Assembly (NCBI GenBank): GCA_018970045.1
Contig: JAGWXC010000003.1
Location: forward strand, 1 to 39,398
Origin: Planctomycetota bacterium
Lineage (GTDB): Bacteria; Planctomycetota; Phycisphaerae; Phycisphaerales; SM1A02
Direction: 5' to 3'
DNA length: 39,398 bases
Notes under the pieces: model-generated
The model's database searches: none
What the model saw: the letters and a program-made list of their open reading frames with translations, nothing else
What the model was told of the DNA's origin: nothing
Made by a program: the position numbers and the translations under genes
Part shown: piece by piece, positions 14,806 to 23,751 of the stretch
How positions within the stretch are numbered: position 1 is the stretch's first letter
How the letters are laid out: every line of letters begins with the position of its first letter

Positions 14806-15606
14806 AGGCTGCGCGTGCGTGCTGCCGAGCCAGCGCGGCTGCAGGTCCCGCAACGCACCGAAGTCGCGCCGCCAGGACTCGATCGTGTCGCGCCGTGCAG
14901 TCGCCACGAGCGCACTCGCCTGATCGTTGCCGAGCACGAGTGCATCGCCCAGGGGATCGATCAGCGCAGAACCACCGTCATACGAGAGGTTCGGATCGCG
15001 GCCCACCCGATTGCAGCAGGCGACGAAGGCTTGGTTCTCGATCGCGCGCGCACGCACGAGTGCGGCCCAGTGCGCATGCCGGCGCGCGGGCCAGTTCGCG
15101 CTGAGCGCGAAGAGCTCGGCGCCCGCAAGTGCGGCATGGCGCCACACTTCGGGGAAGCGGAGGTCGTAGCAGATGAATGGAGCGACCTTCCATCCCGCAA
15201 CGTCCACGACCATCGGCCCCGAACCCGCCGCGTAATGCTCGGTCTCGGTGCCATACGAAAAGAGGAAGGTCTTTCGGTAGGTCGCCCGGAGCGTGCCATC
15301 AGGTCCGATCACGCAAGCAGCGTTGAACACCCGGCCAGCCTCGTTCAGTGCAAGTCCGGCTTGGAGCCAGACTTGATGGCGAGCGGCCAGTTCCTGCGCC
15401 CAAGGCAGGCCCGAGGGCTCGGCGGCTCGCTCGGCCCGCATGGTGAAGCCCACGTCACACAGCTCAGGCAGGATGACGAACGAACCGGGCTCGGCCGAAT
15501 CGGCCACGAGCGAGGCGAAGGCGCGCTGGTTGGCGGGCTTGTCCTCCCATGTCAGGTCGTGCTGGAGCAGCACGATGCGGAGGTCGTTCGTGGGTGCTTG
15601 ACCCAT
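14803..15606 (-). CDS. nitrilase-family amidase (omega-amidase/C-N hydrolase)
   Basis: A 267-residue carbon-nitrogen hydrolase, cytoplasmic. The Glu-Lys-Cys triad is visible: Glu in FVILPELCDVGF, Lys in ATYRKTFLFSYG, and Cys in APFICYDLRFPE. WPARRHAHWAALVRARAIEN downstream is typical of the omega-amidase/YafV group, which hydrolyses 2-oxoglutaramate and similar amides. The substrate assignment is by resemblance. ATG 15606 lies only 11 bp downstream of tRNA-His with no promoter or Shine-Dalgarno between, so the mRNA probably arises by processing of a tRNA-mRNA transcript. The stop lies inside the 14788-14805 palindrome. Confidence 0.87.
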   Translation of the reverse strand: MGQAPTNDLRIVLLQHDLTWEDKPANQRAFASLVADSAEPGSFVILPELCDVGFTMRAERAAEPSGLPWAQELAARHQVWLQAGLALNEAGRVFNAACVIGPDGTLRATYRKTFLFSYGTETEHYAAGSGPMVVDVAGWKVAPFICYDLRFPEVWRHAALAGAELFALSANWPARRHAHWAALVRARAIENQAFVACCNRVGRDPNLSYDGGSALIDPLGDALVLGNDQASALVATARRDTIESWRRDFGALRDLQPRWLGSTHAQP

Positions 15607-15617
15607 AATCGAGGAAG

Positions 15618-15691
15618 GGAGTCCGACGGGGCTTGAACCCGCGACACCCGGGATCACAACCCGGTGCTCTGCCAACTGAGCTACGGACTCC
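15618..15691 (-). tRNA. tRNA-His (anticodon GTG)
   Basis: On the minus strand acceptor GAGTCCG pairs with CGGACTC, with the tRNA-His identity pair G-1 (15691) and C73 (15618). The anticodon loop TTGTGAT contains GTG and the T loop is TTCAAGC. CCA is not encoded. Confidence 0.96.
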
Positions 15692-15703
15692 GCGAGTGGC
15701 GGG

Positions 15704-15732
15704 AGTCTAGCGCGCTCGCACGGTCGCTGCAA
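15704..15732 (-). promoter_or_regulatory. promoter of tRNA-His and nitrilase gene
   Basis: TTGCAG (15727-15732) and TAGACT (15704-15709) on the minus strand are 17 bp apart. Initiation would fall about six bases before the tRNA 5' end. Confidence 0.75.
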
Positions 15733-15768
15733 CGGTCGGTGCGAGTGGGGCGGACCCGTTGAGCCGGG

Positions 15769-15774
15769 TACCAT
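15769..15774 (+). promoter_or_regulatory. possible -10 box of the pckA operon
   Basis: TACCAT lies 33 bases before ATG 15808, which would leave a leader of roughly 27 bases. No convincing -35 is present. Confidence 0.35.
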
Positions 15775-15807
15775 TGGCCACTTCCCGTGTGCCGGGATGA
15801 ACCACCC

Positions 15808-17388
15808 ATGACCACCACCCTTCAGGCCCGTCCGTCGTTTGGCTCCGCCACGATTCACTCCAATCTGACCGCACCGAGCCTCGTGGAGCAGGCCTTGGCC
15901 CGCGGCGAGGGCATCCTTGCGGCCAACGGTGCGCTGACCTGCGACACCGGCGAGCGCCGCGGCCGCAGCCCCAACGACAAGTTCCTCGAGGACACCGCTG
16001 GCATCCACGGCACCATCGACTGGGGCAAGGTCAACCAGCCGGTCACGCCGGCCCAGTTCGATGCCCTGCACGCCAAGGTCATGGCCTACATGTCGGCCAA
16101 GAAAGACCTCTACCGATTCGACGGCTACGCCGGCGCCGACCCGTCCTACCGCCTCAAGGTCAGCGTCTTCACCGAGGAAGCCTGGCACAGCCTCTTCGCC
16201 AAGACGCTGTTCATCAACGCACCCGAGAAGGAACTCACCGGGTTCGCGCAGGACTGGACGATCATCAACGCATGCAACCTGCGCATCGATGATCCCGCCG
16301 CGTACGGCCTGAAGACGCACTTGGGCATCGTGCAGAGCCTCGAGCGCCGCACGGTGCTGATCGTGGGCACGCGCTACGCGGGCGAGATCAAGAAGTCGAT
16401 CTTCTATGCGATGAACTACGACCTGCCGGACATGGGCGTGTTCCCCATGCACTGCTCCTGCAACGTCGCGCGCAACGACCCGTCGAACGTGGCCCTCTTC
16501 TTCGGGCTCTCGGGAACGGGCAAGACCACGCTCTCGGCCGATCCCAACCGCGACCTCGTGGGCGACGACGAGCACGGCTGGAGCGACACGGGCGTCTTCA
16601 ACATCGAGGGCGGCTGCTACGCCAAGTGCATCAAGCTCTCGAAGGAGGGCGAGCCCGAGATCTGGAACGCGATCCGCTTCGGCAGCGTGCTCGAGAACGT
16701 GGTGCTCGATCCCGCCACCCGCGTGCCCGACTACGACGACGCGTCGCTCACGGAGAACACGCGCGTCACCTATCCGCTCTCGTACATCGCCAACGCCAAG
16801 CTCCCAAGCGTGGCCGGACACCCGAAGAACGTCGTCTTCCTGACCGCCGACGCGTTCGGCGTGCTGCCGCCGGTCGCGAAGCTCACGCCCGAGCAGGCGC
16901 AGTACTACTTCCTCAACGGCTACACCTCGAAGCTCGCCGGCACCGAAGCCGGCGTCACCGAGCCGCAGCCGAACTTCAGCGCGTGCTTCGGCGGCCCGTT
17001 CATGCCGCGCCCGCCCATGGTCTACGCCCGGCTCCTGAGCGACCGCATCCGCAAGCACGGCTCGCACGTGTGGCTGCTCAACACCGGCTGGACCGGCGGC
17101 CCGTACGGCGTGGGCAGCCGCTTCAAGCTCTCGTACACGCGCGCGATGGTGACGGCGATCCTCGATGGCTCCCTGGCCAAGGTGCCGTGCGTGAAGCACC
17201 CGGTCTTCGGGCTCGAGATGCCCACCGCGGTGCCCGGCGTGCCGGCCGAGGTGCTGGACCCGCGCAACACGTGGAAGGACAAGGCCGCCTACGACGCCAA
17301 GGCCAAGGAACTCGCGCAGAAGTTCCGCGCGAACGACCAGAAGTTCGACATTGCTCCCGAGGTCCGCGCAGCAGGGCCGGTGGCCTGA
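15808..17388 (+). CDS. pckA: phosphoenolpyruvate carboxykinase (ATP)
   Basis: Converts oxaloacetate and ATP to phosphoenolpyruvate and CO2, the entry step of gluconeogenesis; cytoplasmic. The 526-residue protein has the kinase-1a loop FGLSGTGKTTLSADP, the kinase-2/metal segment GDDEHGWSDTGVFNIEGGCY, FPMHCSCN and TGWTGGPYG, all diagnostic of the ATP-dependent type. Length is normal. ATG 15808 is preferred over an in-frame GTG at 15787 because homology begins at MTTT. It heads an operon with ilvA, nadE and mutL (gaps of 3, 6 and -1 bp). With pgi and tal nearby, the window is rich in central carbon genes. Confidence 0.96.
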   Translation: MTTTLQARPSFGSATIHSNLTAPSLVEQALARGEGILAANGALTCDTGERRGRSPNDKFLEDTAGIHGTIDWGKVNQPVTPAQFDALHAKVMAYMSAKKDLYRFDGYAGADPSYRLKVSVFTEEAWHSLFAKTLFINAPEKELTGFAQDWTIINACNLRIDDPAAYGLKTHLGIVQSLERRTVLIVGTRYAGEIKKSIFYAMNYDLPDMGVFPMHCSCNVARNDPSNVALFFGLSGTGKTTLSADPNRDLVGDDEHGWSDTGVFNIEGGCYAKCIKLSKEGEPEIWNAIRFGSVLENVVLDPATRVPDYDDASLTENTRVTYPLSYIANAKLPSVAGHPKNVVFLTADAFGVLPPVAKLTPEQAQYYFLNGYTSKLAGTEAGVTEPQPNFSACFGGPFMPRPPMVYARLLSDRIRKHGSHVWLLNTGWTGGPYGVGSRFKLSYTRAMVTAILDGSLAKVPCVKHPVFGLEMPTAVPGVPAEVLDPRNTWKDKAAYDAKAKELAQKFRANDQKFDIAPEVRAAGPVA

Positions 17389-17391
17389 CGC

Positions 17392-18645
17392 ATGGCCGTC
17401 GCGACCGTCACCTTCGATGACGTGAAGGCTGCGGCGGCGCGCATCGCCGGCGGCGTCGAGCGCACCCCGTGCCGGCGAAGCTCCACGCTCAGCGACCACT
17501 TTGGCGCCGAGATCTTCTGCAAGCTCGACTACCGCCAGGCGACCGGCTCCTTCAAGGAGCGCGGTGCACGCAACGCGCTGCTGCAGCTCGATGCCAGCCA
17601 GCGCGCCCGCGGCGTGATCGCGGCGAGCGCAGGCAATCATGCCCTGGCGCTGGCGTACCACGGGCGCGACCTGGGCATTCCCGTCACGGTCTGCATGCCG
17701 CGGTTCGCTCCGCTCATCAAGCAGGTGCGGTGCAAGGAACTGGGTGCGCGCGTGGTCGTCTACGGCGACAACATCGCCGAGGCCCGCGTGCGCGCCGACC
17801 AGCTCGTCGGCATGGAGGGCCTGGCGTACATCAACGGCTTCAACGATGCGTCGATCATCGCGGGCGCTGGGACGATGGCGCTGGAGGTCTTCGAGCAGGT
17901 CGAGCGGCTTGATGCCGTGATTGTGCCCATCGGTGGCGGAGGCCTGCTGGCGGGCGTCGGCCTGGTGGCGCGCGCAGTCTCTCCCCACACCAAGATCATC
18001 GGTGTCGAACCCTTCCGGGCTGCGAGCTTCCGTGCCGCGATGGATGCGGGTCATCCGGTGCGCGTGTCGATGGAGCCCACGCTGGCCGATGGCTTGGCGG
18101 TGCCCGAGGTCGGCGACTTGGCATTCTCAATCGCGCGCGACCACGTGGACGAGGTGATCGAGGTCGGCGAAGAAGCGATCTCACTCGCGATCCTGCGCCT
18201 GCTCGAGTGGGAGAAGGGCGTGGTCGAGGGCGCGGGGGCGGCGAGCCTTGCGGCGTTCATCGCCGGCCGCGTGCCGCAGCTCAAGGGCAAGCGCGTGGCG
18301 CTGATGCTGTGCGGCGGAAACATCGATCCCACCACGCTGGCGCGCGTCATCGAGCACGGGCTGGCCGTCGATGGCCGCATCGTGCAGTTCACGGCGATCA
18401 TCAAGGACCGCCCGGGTGGGCTGGCCGAACTGGCGACCACGCTGGCCAATGCCGGCGCAAGCGTGACGCAGGTCAGCCACGACCGCGCGTTCGGCGGCCC
18501 CGACATCAGCAAGGTGCAGGTGCTCTGCCAAGTCGAGGTCCGTGGTCCCGAGCATGCGGAGCAGGTCTACGCGGCGCTTCGCGACTGCGGGATCACGGTG
18601 CTCGAGCGTTCGCGCATGGGCCTCTCGCGGTTCGGCGAGGACTGA
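17392..18645 (+). CDS. ilvA: threonine ammonia-lyase (threonine dehydratase) with C-terminal ACT domain
   Basis: PLP enzyme that deaminates threonine to 2-oxobutanoate, the first step to isoleucine. In the 417-residue protein, Lys55 in GSFKERGARN is the PLP lysine and PIGGGGLLAG is the phosphate-binding glycine loop. SAGNHALALA and AGAGTMALE are further family blocks. The last ~85 residues (IIKDRPGGLAELATTLANAG, then SKVQVLCQVEV) form one ACT-like regulatory domain. This short layout resembles the single-ACT form that is common outside enterobacteria; whether it is biosynthetic or catabolic cannot be fixed here. ATG follows the pckA stop by three bases, with no Shine-Dalgarno, indicating coupled translation. 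Confidence 0.93.
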   Translation: MAVATVTFDDVKAAAARIAGGVERTPCRRSSTLSDHFGAEIFCKLDYRQATGSFKERGARNALLQLDASQRARGVIAASAGNHALALAYHGRDLGIPVTVCMPRFAPLIKQVRCKELGARVVVYGDNIAEARVRADQLVGMEGLAYINGFNDASIIAGAGTMALEVFEQVERLDAVIVPIGGGGLLAGVGLVARAVSPHTKIIGVEPFRAASFRAAMDAGHPVRVSMEPTLADGLAVPEVGDLAFSIARDHVDEVIEVGEEAISLAILRLLEWEKGVVEGAGAASLAAFIAGRVPQLKGKRVALMLCGGNIDPTTLARVIEHGLAVDGRIVQFTAIIKDRPGGLAELATTLANAGASVTQVSHDRAFGGPDISKVQVLCQVEVRGPEHAEQVYAALRDCGITVLERSRMGLSRFGED

Positions 18646-18651
18646 GCGCGC

Positions 18652-20283
18652 ATGCGCATCGCGCCGCTCCAGCTCGATCCGGTCGTGGGGGATGTGCAGG
18701 GCAACCTCGCGCGGATCGTCGCCGCGGCACGGACCGCCGCCGCGCAGGGCGCCGACCTCGCGGTCACGAGCGAACTCGCGATCTGCGGCTACCCGCCGCG
18801 CGATCTGGTTGAGCGCGAAGGATTCGTCGAGCGGTGCGAAGCCGCCATCGCCAGCCTCGCCGCACAGGCGCCGCTGCCGCTGCTGGTCGGTTCGCCCCGC
18901 CGCGTCGGCCGTCGCGTGCGCAACGCCGTGGCGTTCCTGCGCAGCGGTTGCATCGAGGCGTGGTACGACAAGCGGCTCCTGCCGACCTACGACGTCTTCG
19001 ACGAATGGCGGCACTTCGAACCGGGTGCGGAACCGCTCGTCATCGAGCTGGCGGGCAAGCGCCTGGGCGTGCTGGTCTGCGAGGACCTCTGGCGTGCCGA
19101 CGATGCGGTCGGTCCGGGCCGGTACGCCTGCGATCCCGTGGCGGAGTGCGCGGCACGCGGCGTGCACGCGATCGTCGCGCTGAGCGCGAGCCCCTTCCGG
19201 CTGGGCAAGCACGAGCGCCAGGCCGGCATCCTGCAGGCCGCTGCGGCGCGCATCGGGGGCACGGTGGTCAGCGTGAACCAGGTCGGTGCCAACGATGACC
19301 TGGTCTTCGACGGTGCGAGCGCGCTCGTTGGTGCGCACGGCACGATCGCCGAACTGCCGCGCTTCGCCGAGTCGGTCGAGGCGCTTGAGCTCGACGGGCC
19401 CGCGCGCGCAGTCGAACCGCGTGATGCCCAGCACGACACCTTTCGTGCGTTGGTCGCCGCGATCGAGGGCTACCTGCGCAAGACCGGGCACTCCCGGGCG
19501 CTCGTCGGCCTGTCCGGCGGCATCGACAGCGCCGTCGTGGCAGCGCTCTGCGTCCGCGCGCTCGGCTCGGCCAACGTGCGTGGCGTGATGATGCCCAGCC
19601 GTTTCAGCAGCGCCCATTCGCTGTCGGATGCCCGAGCGAGCGCCCAGGCGCTTGGCATGGCCGAACCCGACCTGCTGCCGATCGCCGATGCGCACGCACT
19701 GCTCGCGGGTTCGATCGGCACCGTGGAGGCCCTTGAGGGCCTTGCCGACGAGAACCTCCAGAGCCGCCTGCGCGGGCTCACCCTCATGGCGCTCTCGAAC
19801 GCCACGGGCGCCATGGTGGTGAGCACGGGCAACAAGAGCGAACTCGCGGTCGGCTATGCCACGCTCTACGGCGACATGTGCGGCGGCATCGCGCCGATCG
19901 GCGACCTCACGAAGGGCCAGGTCTATGCGCTGGCGCGCTGGATGAACGATCATCACGTGCGCGCTGGATTCGCACGGCCACCCATCCCCAAAGGCAGCAT
20001 CACGAAGCCCCCGAGCGCGGAACTCCGGCCGGACCAGCGCGACCAGGACACGCTGCCGCCCTACGACCAGCTCGATGCGATCGTGCACGGGTTCGTGGAC
20101 CTCGAGCAGTCGCCGTCTTCGATCGCCCGCAGCACCGGGCTCGACGAGGTGATGGTGCGCCGGTGGTGCCTGGCGATCGATCGCGCGCAGTACAAGCGCG
20201 AGCAGGCGGGGGTGGTGCCCAAGATCAGCATGCGTGCCTTCGGTCCGGGCCGACGTCTGCCCCTCGCGATGCGGGAGTCCTGA
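18652..20283 (+). CDS. nadE: glutamine-dependent NAD+ synthetase
   Basis: Makes NAD+ from deamido-NAD+, ATP and glutamine-derived ammonia. The 543-residue protein is a two-domain enzyme. The N-terminal nitrilase-type glutaminase has Glu41 (TSELAICGY), Lys107 (WYDKRLLP) and Cys143 (LVCEDLW). The C-terminal ATP-pyrophosphatase domain has LVGLSGGIDSAVVAAL, STGNKSELAVGYATLYGDM and the late KPPSAELRPDQRDQD. It matches the ~550-residue bacterial type that carries its own glutaminase. It overlaps mutL by one base (TGATG). Confidence 0.96.
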   Translation: MRIAPLQLDPVVGDVQGNLARIVAAARTAAAQGADLAVTSELAICGYPPRDLVEREGFVERCEAAIASLAAQAPLPLLVGSPRRVGRRVRNAVAFLRSGCIEAWYDKRLLPTYDVFDEWRHFEPGAEPLVIELAGKRLGVLVCEDLWRADDAVGPGRYACDPVAECAARGVHAIVALSASPFRLGKHERQAGILQAAAARIGGTVVSVNQVGANDDLVFDGASALVGAHGTIAELPRFAESVEALELDGPARAVEPRDAQHDTFRALVAAIEGYLRKTGHSRALVGLSGGIDSAVVAALCVRALGSANVRGVMMPSRFSSAHSLSDARASAQALGMAEPDLLPIADAHALLAGSIGTVEALEGLADENLQSRLRGLTLMALSNATGAMVVSTGNKSELAVGYATLYGDMCGGIAPIGDLTKGQVYALARWMNDHHVRAGFARPPIPKGSITKPPSAELRPDQRDQDTLPPYDQLDAIVHGFVDLEQSPSSIARSTGLDEVMVRRWCLAIDRAQYKREQAGVVPKISMRAFGPGRRLPLAMRES

Positions 20284-22091
20284 TGCCGATCCGCCTGCTC
20301 CCGCCTGAACTCGTCAACCAGATCGCCGCTGGTGAGGTGGTGGAGCGCCCGGCGAGCGTGGTGAAGGAGCTCGTCGAGAATGCGCTCGATGCTGGCGCGG
20401 CGCGCGTGAGCGTTGAGCTCGAGGGCGGCGGCGCCGATCTGATCCGCGTCAGCGACGACGGCGGCGGCATCGCACCCGATGAGTTGCTGCTGGCGGTCAC
20501 CGCGCACGCCACGAGCAAGATCGCCAGCTTCGATGACCTCGAGGCGGTCGCGAGCTACGGTTTCCGCGGCGAGGCCCTGGCCAGCATCGGCAGCGTGGCG
20601 CAGCTGAGGATCACCAGCCGTCGTGCCGGCGATGGCCACGCGCACGCGATCGAGGTCGACGGCGGCCTGGTGAACGGGCCTCGTCCTGCTGCCGGTGCGC
20701 CGGGAACGGTCGTCGAGGTCCGTACGCTCTTCCGCAACGTGCCGGCGCGCCGGAAGTTCCTGCGCAGCCAGGCGGCGGAGACCGGTCGCGTGCACGATGC
20801 GATCGACAGCATCGCGCTCGGCGCGCCGGGCATCGGGTTCCGGCTGTCGAGCGACGGCCGCGCGATCCTGGACCTGCCGCCGCAGGATGAGCGCACGCGC
20901 TGCGTGCAGGTGCTCGGCGCAGGGCTCGCGCCCGAACTGCTCGACCTGTCGTTCGAGTTCGAGGCTCCCGAACTGCACGGGCCCATCCGCATCGGCGGCG
21001 TGGTGGGCACGCCTGCCGCGGCGAAGGCATCGGCCCGCAACCAGTGGCTGCTCATCAATGGGCGCCCGATCGAGGATCGTTCATTGCAGCACGCCGTGCG
21101 CGAGGCCTTCCGCGGCCTGATGGATCCTTCCGTGCATCCGGTGTATGCGCTCTTCATCGAGCTCGATCCACGGGGCGTCGACATGAATGTGCATCCGGCG
21201 AAGACCGAGGTTCGATTGCGGTTCCCGAGCCTCGTGCACCGGGCCATCCGCCGCGCAGTCGCGCAGGCCCTGGAGCATCGCGGGCTGGTCGTGCAGGACC
21301 GTGTCGCCGCCACGGACCACGCCGACCCCACCTTGCCGCTTCCGCTGGGCATGCCGCAGCGCACGATCGTGCACGCCGATGGCGGGATCGGCATGGTGGC
21401 ACCGCTCGCACGCCCGCAGCAGGTCACCGCCGCGGAGCTCGATCCGGCGCCGTCTGACGATGCCCGGACCGTGGCCGTTCCGGCGCACGAGCCATGCGCA
21501 CTCGATGCTTCGGCTCCCGTGCGGTTCATGCAGGTCGATCGGTCGTGGCTCGTGGTCGAGGAAGGTGATGGGCTGACCGTGATCGATCAGCATGCGCTGC
21601 ACGAACGCGTGATGTTCGAGGACCTCAGGGCCCGCATCGAGCGCAGCCCGCTCGAGCGGCAGCGCCTGCTCGTGCCTGAGCTCGTCGACTGCGGGACAGG
21701 CGCCATCGAGCGCATCGAGGCGCTTGCGCCGATCCTCGAGCGTTTGGGGCTCGAATGCACGCCCGCGGGCGCGCGGACGATTGCCGTGCACAGCATGCCC
21801 AGCTTCCTGGTGGAGCGCGGGGTCGGTGCGCAGGACTTCCTCGTCTCGGTCGCCGCGAGCGACCTGCGCGCCGATGATCCGCGCGCCGCCGAGGCGGCGC
21901 TGGCCGAGGTGCTCGACCTGATGGCCTGCAAGGCCGCGGTCAAGGCCGGTGATCGATTGACGACCACGGAGATTGCGGCGTTGCTGGCGCGCCGCGCGAC
22001 CATCGATCGCCCCGATCGATGCCCGCATGGTCGGCCCACGGCCTTCCGCCTGACGACGGCTGAGCTCGAGCGCCGCTTCGGGCGAGCGTGA
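20283..22091 (+). CDS. mutL: DNA mismatch repair protein MutL, with endonuclease motif
   Basis: Couples MutS mismatch recognition to strand removal. The 602-residue protein has GHKL ATPase motifs near the N-terminus: ELVENALDAGA, VSDDGGGI and SYGFRGEALASI. MNVHPAKTEVRL follows. The C-terminal dimerisation domain contains DQHALHERVMFE at residue 435, an exact DQHA-x2-E-x4-E, plus MACKAAVKAGD and RCPHGRPT. These are the metal-binding elements of nicking MutL proteins (human PMS2, B. subtilis), not of E. coli MutL. The organism would then rely on MutL nicking rather than MutH. The start codon overlaps the nadE stop, so it is coupled. No mutS lies in the window. Confidence 0.95.
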   Translation: MPIRLLPPELVNQIAAGEVVERPASVVKELVENALDAGAARVSVELEGGGADLIRVSDDGGGIAPDELLLAVTAHATSKIASFDDLEAVASYGFRGEALASIGSVAQLRITSRRAGDGHAHAIEVDGGLVNGPRPAAGAPGTVVEVRTLFRNVPARRKFLRSQAAETGRVHDAIDSIALGAPGIGFRLSSDGRAILDLPPQDERTRCVQVLGAGLAPELLDLSFEFEAPELHGPIRIGGVVGTPAAAKASARNQWLLINGRPIEDRSLQHAVREAFRGLMDPSVHPVYALFIELDPRGVDMNVHPAKTEVRLRFPSLVHRAIRRAVAQALEHRGLVVQDRVAATDHADPTLPLPLGMPQRTIVHADGGIGMVAPLARPQQVTAAELDPAPSDDARTVAVPAHEPCALDASAPVRFMQVDRSWLVVEEGDGLTVIDQHALHERVMFEDLRARIERSPLERQRLLVPELVDCGTGAIERIEALAPILERLGLECTPAGARTIAVHSMPSFLVERGVGAQDFLVSVAASDLRADDPRAAEAALAEVLDLMACKAAVKAGDRLTTTEIAALLARRATIDRPDRCPHGRPTAFRLTTAELERRFGRA

Positions 22092-22107
22092 ACACGCGTG
22101 CGCCAGA

Positions 22108-22734
22108 TCAGCGTTCCCGCGCAGCCGCCGCGTCGAGCACAGCCACGACCTGCAATCGACCACCGAAGACGAGTTCCCAGCCCCTCGGATAGAGGCGCAT
22201 GGGGCTGATGAGCTTCAGGATTGGCGCGTGCACGCGCGAACAGAGCGCCCTCCACTCCTGCAGCGAGTGGTAGCGGTAGAGACAGGGCACGCCGTACGGC
22301 GCGTTGGCCGCCCAGTCCATGAGCGAGATCCGTGACTGCGCGAGCGGACCCTCGCGGGCATGGTCCTTCACCACGACCATGCGGCGTGCCACGCGCAGGC
22401 ATTCCCGCAGCAGCGCCTCGTCGTCGGGTTCATGGTGCAGGACATCCGCAACCGTCACGACGTCGAACGACGCATCATCGAAGGGGAGCCTGCCGCCGTC
22501 GTAGGCGACGACCGGAATGGGCTCGCCGCCGCGCGCCACGCGCTCGACGCCCATGGGTGAGACACCCTTGGGACAGCGTGGATCGCGGACGAGGGCATCG
22601 AGCAGCGTGCCGTTGCCGCACCCGACGTCGAGGATCCGGTCGCCCGGCTGCACGAGGTTGATGAGCACGTCCACCAGGCGCCGCAGGCGCTCCGCGTAGA
22701 TGCCGCGGTGCAGCGACTTCATGATCGATTTCAA
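22108..22734 (-). CDS. class I SAM-dependent methyltransferase
   Basis: A 208-residue Rossmann methyltransferase. Motif I is ILDVGCGNGTLLDAL (about residues 34-48). LPFDDASFDVVTVADVLHHE holds motifs II-III of the UbiE/Methyltransf_11 type. The acceptor is unknown. TTG 22734 is taken as start because GGAGG lies exactly seven bases before it; ATG 22722 is an alternative. It is the last gene of the riboswitch-preceded operon, 18 bp after the BFD-like gene, and faces the end of mutL with 16 bp between. Confidence 0.8.
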   Translation of the reverse strand: MKSIMKSLHRGIYAERLRRLVDVLINLVQPGDRILDVGCGNGTLLDALVRDPRCPKGVSPMGVERVARGGEPIPVVAYDGGRLPFDDASFDVVTVADVLHHEPDDEALLRECLRVARRMVVVKDHAREGPLAQSRISLMDWAANAPYGVPCLYRYHSLQEWRALCSRVHAPILKLISPMRLYPRGWELVFGGRLQVVAVLDAAAARER

Positions 22735-22752
22735 CGCCGTGCCTCCATGGCC

Positions 22753-22962
22753 TCAGTCCTCGATGATCTCGTGGAAGACGATCTGGCCTGTGGCCAGGCA
22801 GCGGCGCAGGTAGGGCTCGCAGGAGCCGCAGCCGGTGGTGCAGCCAAGTTCGTCGGCGAGCTGGTCGAGCGACAGCGAACGGTTCTTGGCCACCTCGAGT
22901 GCGTGCTCGAAGGTCACGTCGTGGCACACGCAGCGATCGATGCGCAGTTGTTGCTCAGGCAT
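22753..22962 (-). CDS. BFD-like [2Fe-2S]-binding protein
   Basis: A 69-residue protein matching the bacterioferritin-associated-ferredoxin fold. It has CVCHD near the N-terminus and CTTGCGSC about 30 residues later, giving the C-x-C...C-x2-C cluster ligands (Cys11, Cys13 and two of the later cysteines). Family members mobilise iron from bacterioferritin or serve as small redox modules. No bacterioferritin gene is in the window. It sits six bases after the pseudopilin stop and just before the methyltransferase, so it belongs to the same operon. Confidence 0.82.
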   Translation of the reverse strand: MPEQQLRIDRCVCHDVTFEHALEVAKNRSLSLDQLADELGCTTGCGSCEPYLRRCLATGQIVFHEIIED

Positions 22963-22968
22963 GGGGGC

Positions 22969-23751
22969 TCACCGGGGATCGTATGCGGCGTCATCCTCAG
23001 AAAGGAAGCCGTTGTCGGGATGGCCCATCACGTCGGCAAGGGCCTGCGGCGTCGAGAGCGCACCGGCGCAACTCGTGCAGGCACCGTGCACGGAGCCATC
23101 GAGCCGGGCCACGTGCGAACAGCCGAGATGTCGGAACGCCTGCGCTCCGGCACAGATCATCAGCAGGTCGCCCTCGATGGTGTTCATGGGTGCTCGCATG
23201 TACTTGTTGGTGCCGCCCGCCCAGCCGGCGTCGCCGAGGATGGCGGCCTGCGTGTTGCGGCACTGCGCGCTTGCCAGGCCCAGGCGAACGTTGGACCATC
23301 CATCGAGGATCGCGCCGCCCGGGCCGACCTGCGGAAAGCGGCCCTCGGCGCCGATGAAGGTCGTGTTGTAGTTGTAGCCCGTGAAGGGATCGCCGGCGGG
23401 ATCGTTGCCGGTCCAGCTCGGGCACTGCTGCACGCGGCTCGGCGCATCAAGGTGGCGCGTGATCGAACCGGGCAGCGCCGCACGACCCGGCGCCGTGTCG
23501 AGGTCCCACGAGAGCGTGCGGATGCCGGCGCCGGACGTGGGTGCGAACATGAGCACCGCAGGGGCGAAGCGCTCCTTGTTGAGCGTGACGTACGCCTGCG
23601 ATGCACTCGCGAGTTGACGGAGATTCGATTGGCACTCCGCGCTGCGGCCACCTTCGGCAAGGGTCGACAACGCGGGCAGCACGAGCCCGATCAGGATCAC
23701 CACGATGCCGATCACCACGAGGACCTCGATGAGCGTGAAGGCACGCCTCAT
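22969..23751 (-). CDS. pseudopilin-like protein with type IV prepilin N-terminus and H-x9-DG element
   Basis: A 260-residue protein starting MRRAFTLIEVLVVIGIVVIL, a textbook prepilin cleavage/methylation site (F-T-L-I-E). A single hydrophobic helix follows, then a globular part. It should be exported, cut by prepilin peptidase and inserted in a pseudopilus or left membrane-anchored. Late in the sequence HLGCSHVARLDGSV gives the H-x9-DG element known from the large planctomycete prepilin-like (DUF1559-related) families, and the end reads GFLSEDDAAYDPR. The ATG overlaps the stop of the upstream secreted-protein gene (ATGA), so the two are translationally coupled under the riboswitch. Confidence 0.83.
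   Translation of the reverse strand: MRRAFTLIEVLVVIGIVVILIGLVLPALSTLAEGGRSAECQSNLRQLASASQAYVTLNKERFAPAVLMFAPTSGAGIRTLSWDLDTAPGRAALPGSITRHLDAPSRVQQCPSWTGNDPAGDPFTGYNYNTTFIGAEGRFPQVGPGGAILDGWSNVRLGLASAQCRNTQAAILGDAGWAGGTNKYMRAPMNTIEGDLLMICAGAQAFRHLGCSHVARLDGSVHGACTSCAGALSTPQALADVMGHPDNGFLSEDDAAYDPR

Noticed and set aside
13922-14923. Plus-strand open frame with a Val-Ser-Ser repeat
   Set aside because: It begins within tRNA-Phe and reads the 9-bp repeat antisense. Third-position GC is weaker than in the minus-strand frames and there is no initiation signal.
14803-18054. A very long open frame on the minus strand opposite pckA and ilvA
   Set aside because: Only its end (from 15606) is a real gene, the nitrilase. 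The rest is antisense to well-identified enzymes, runs through tRNA-His and has the Val/Arg/Asp-rich composition of GC-rich shadow frames.
18181-20088. Long minus-strand frame opposite nadE
   Set aside because: Antisense shadow of a complete, motif-rich NAD synthetase; composition is typical of shadow frames.
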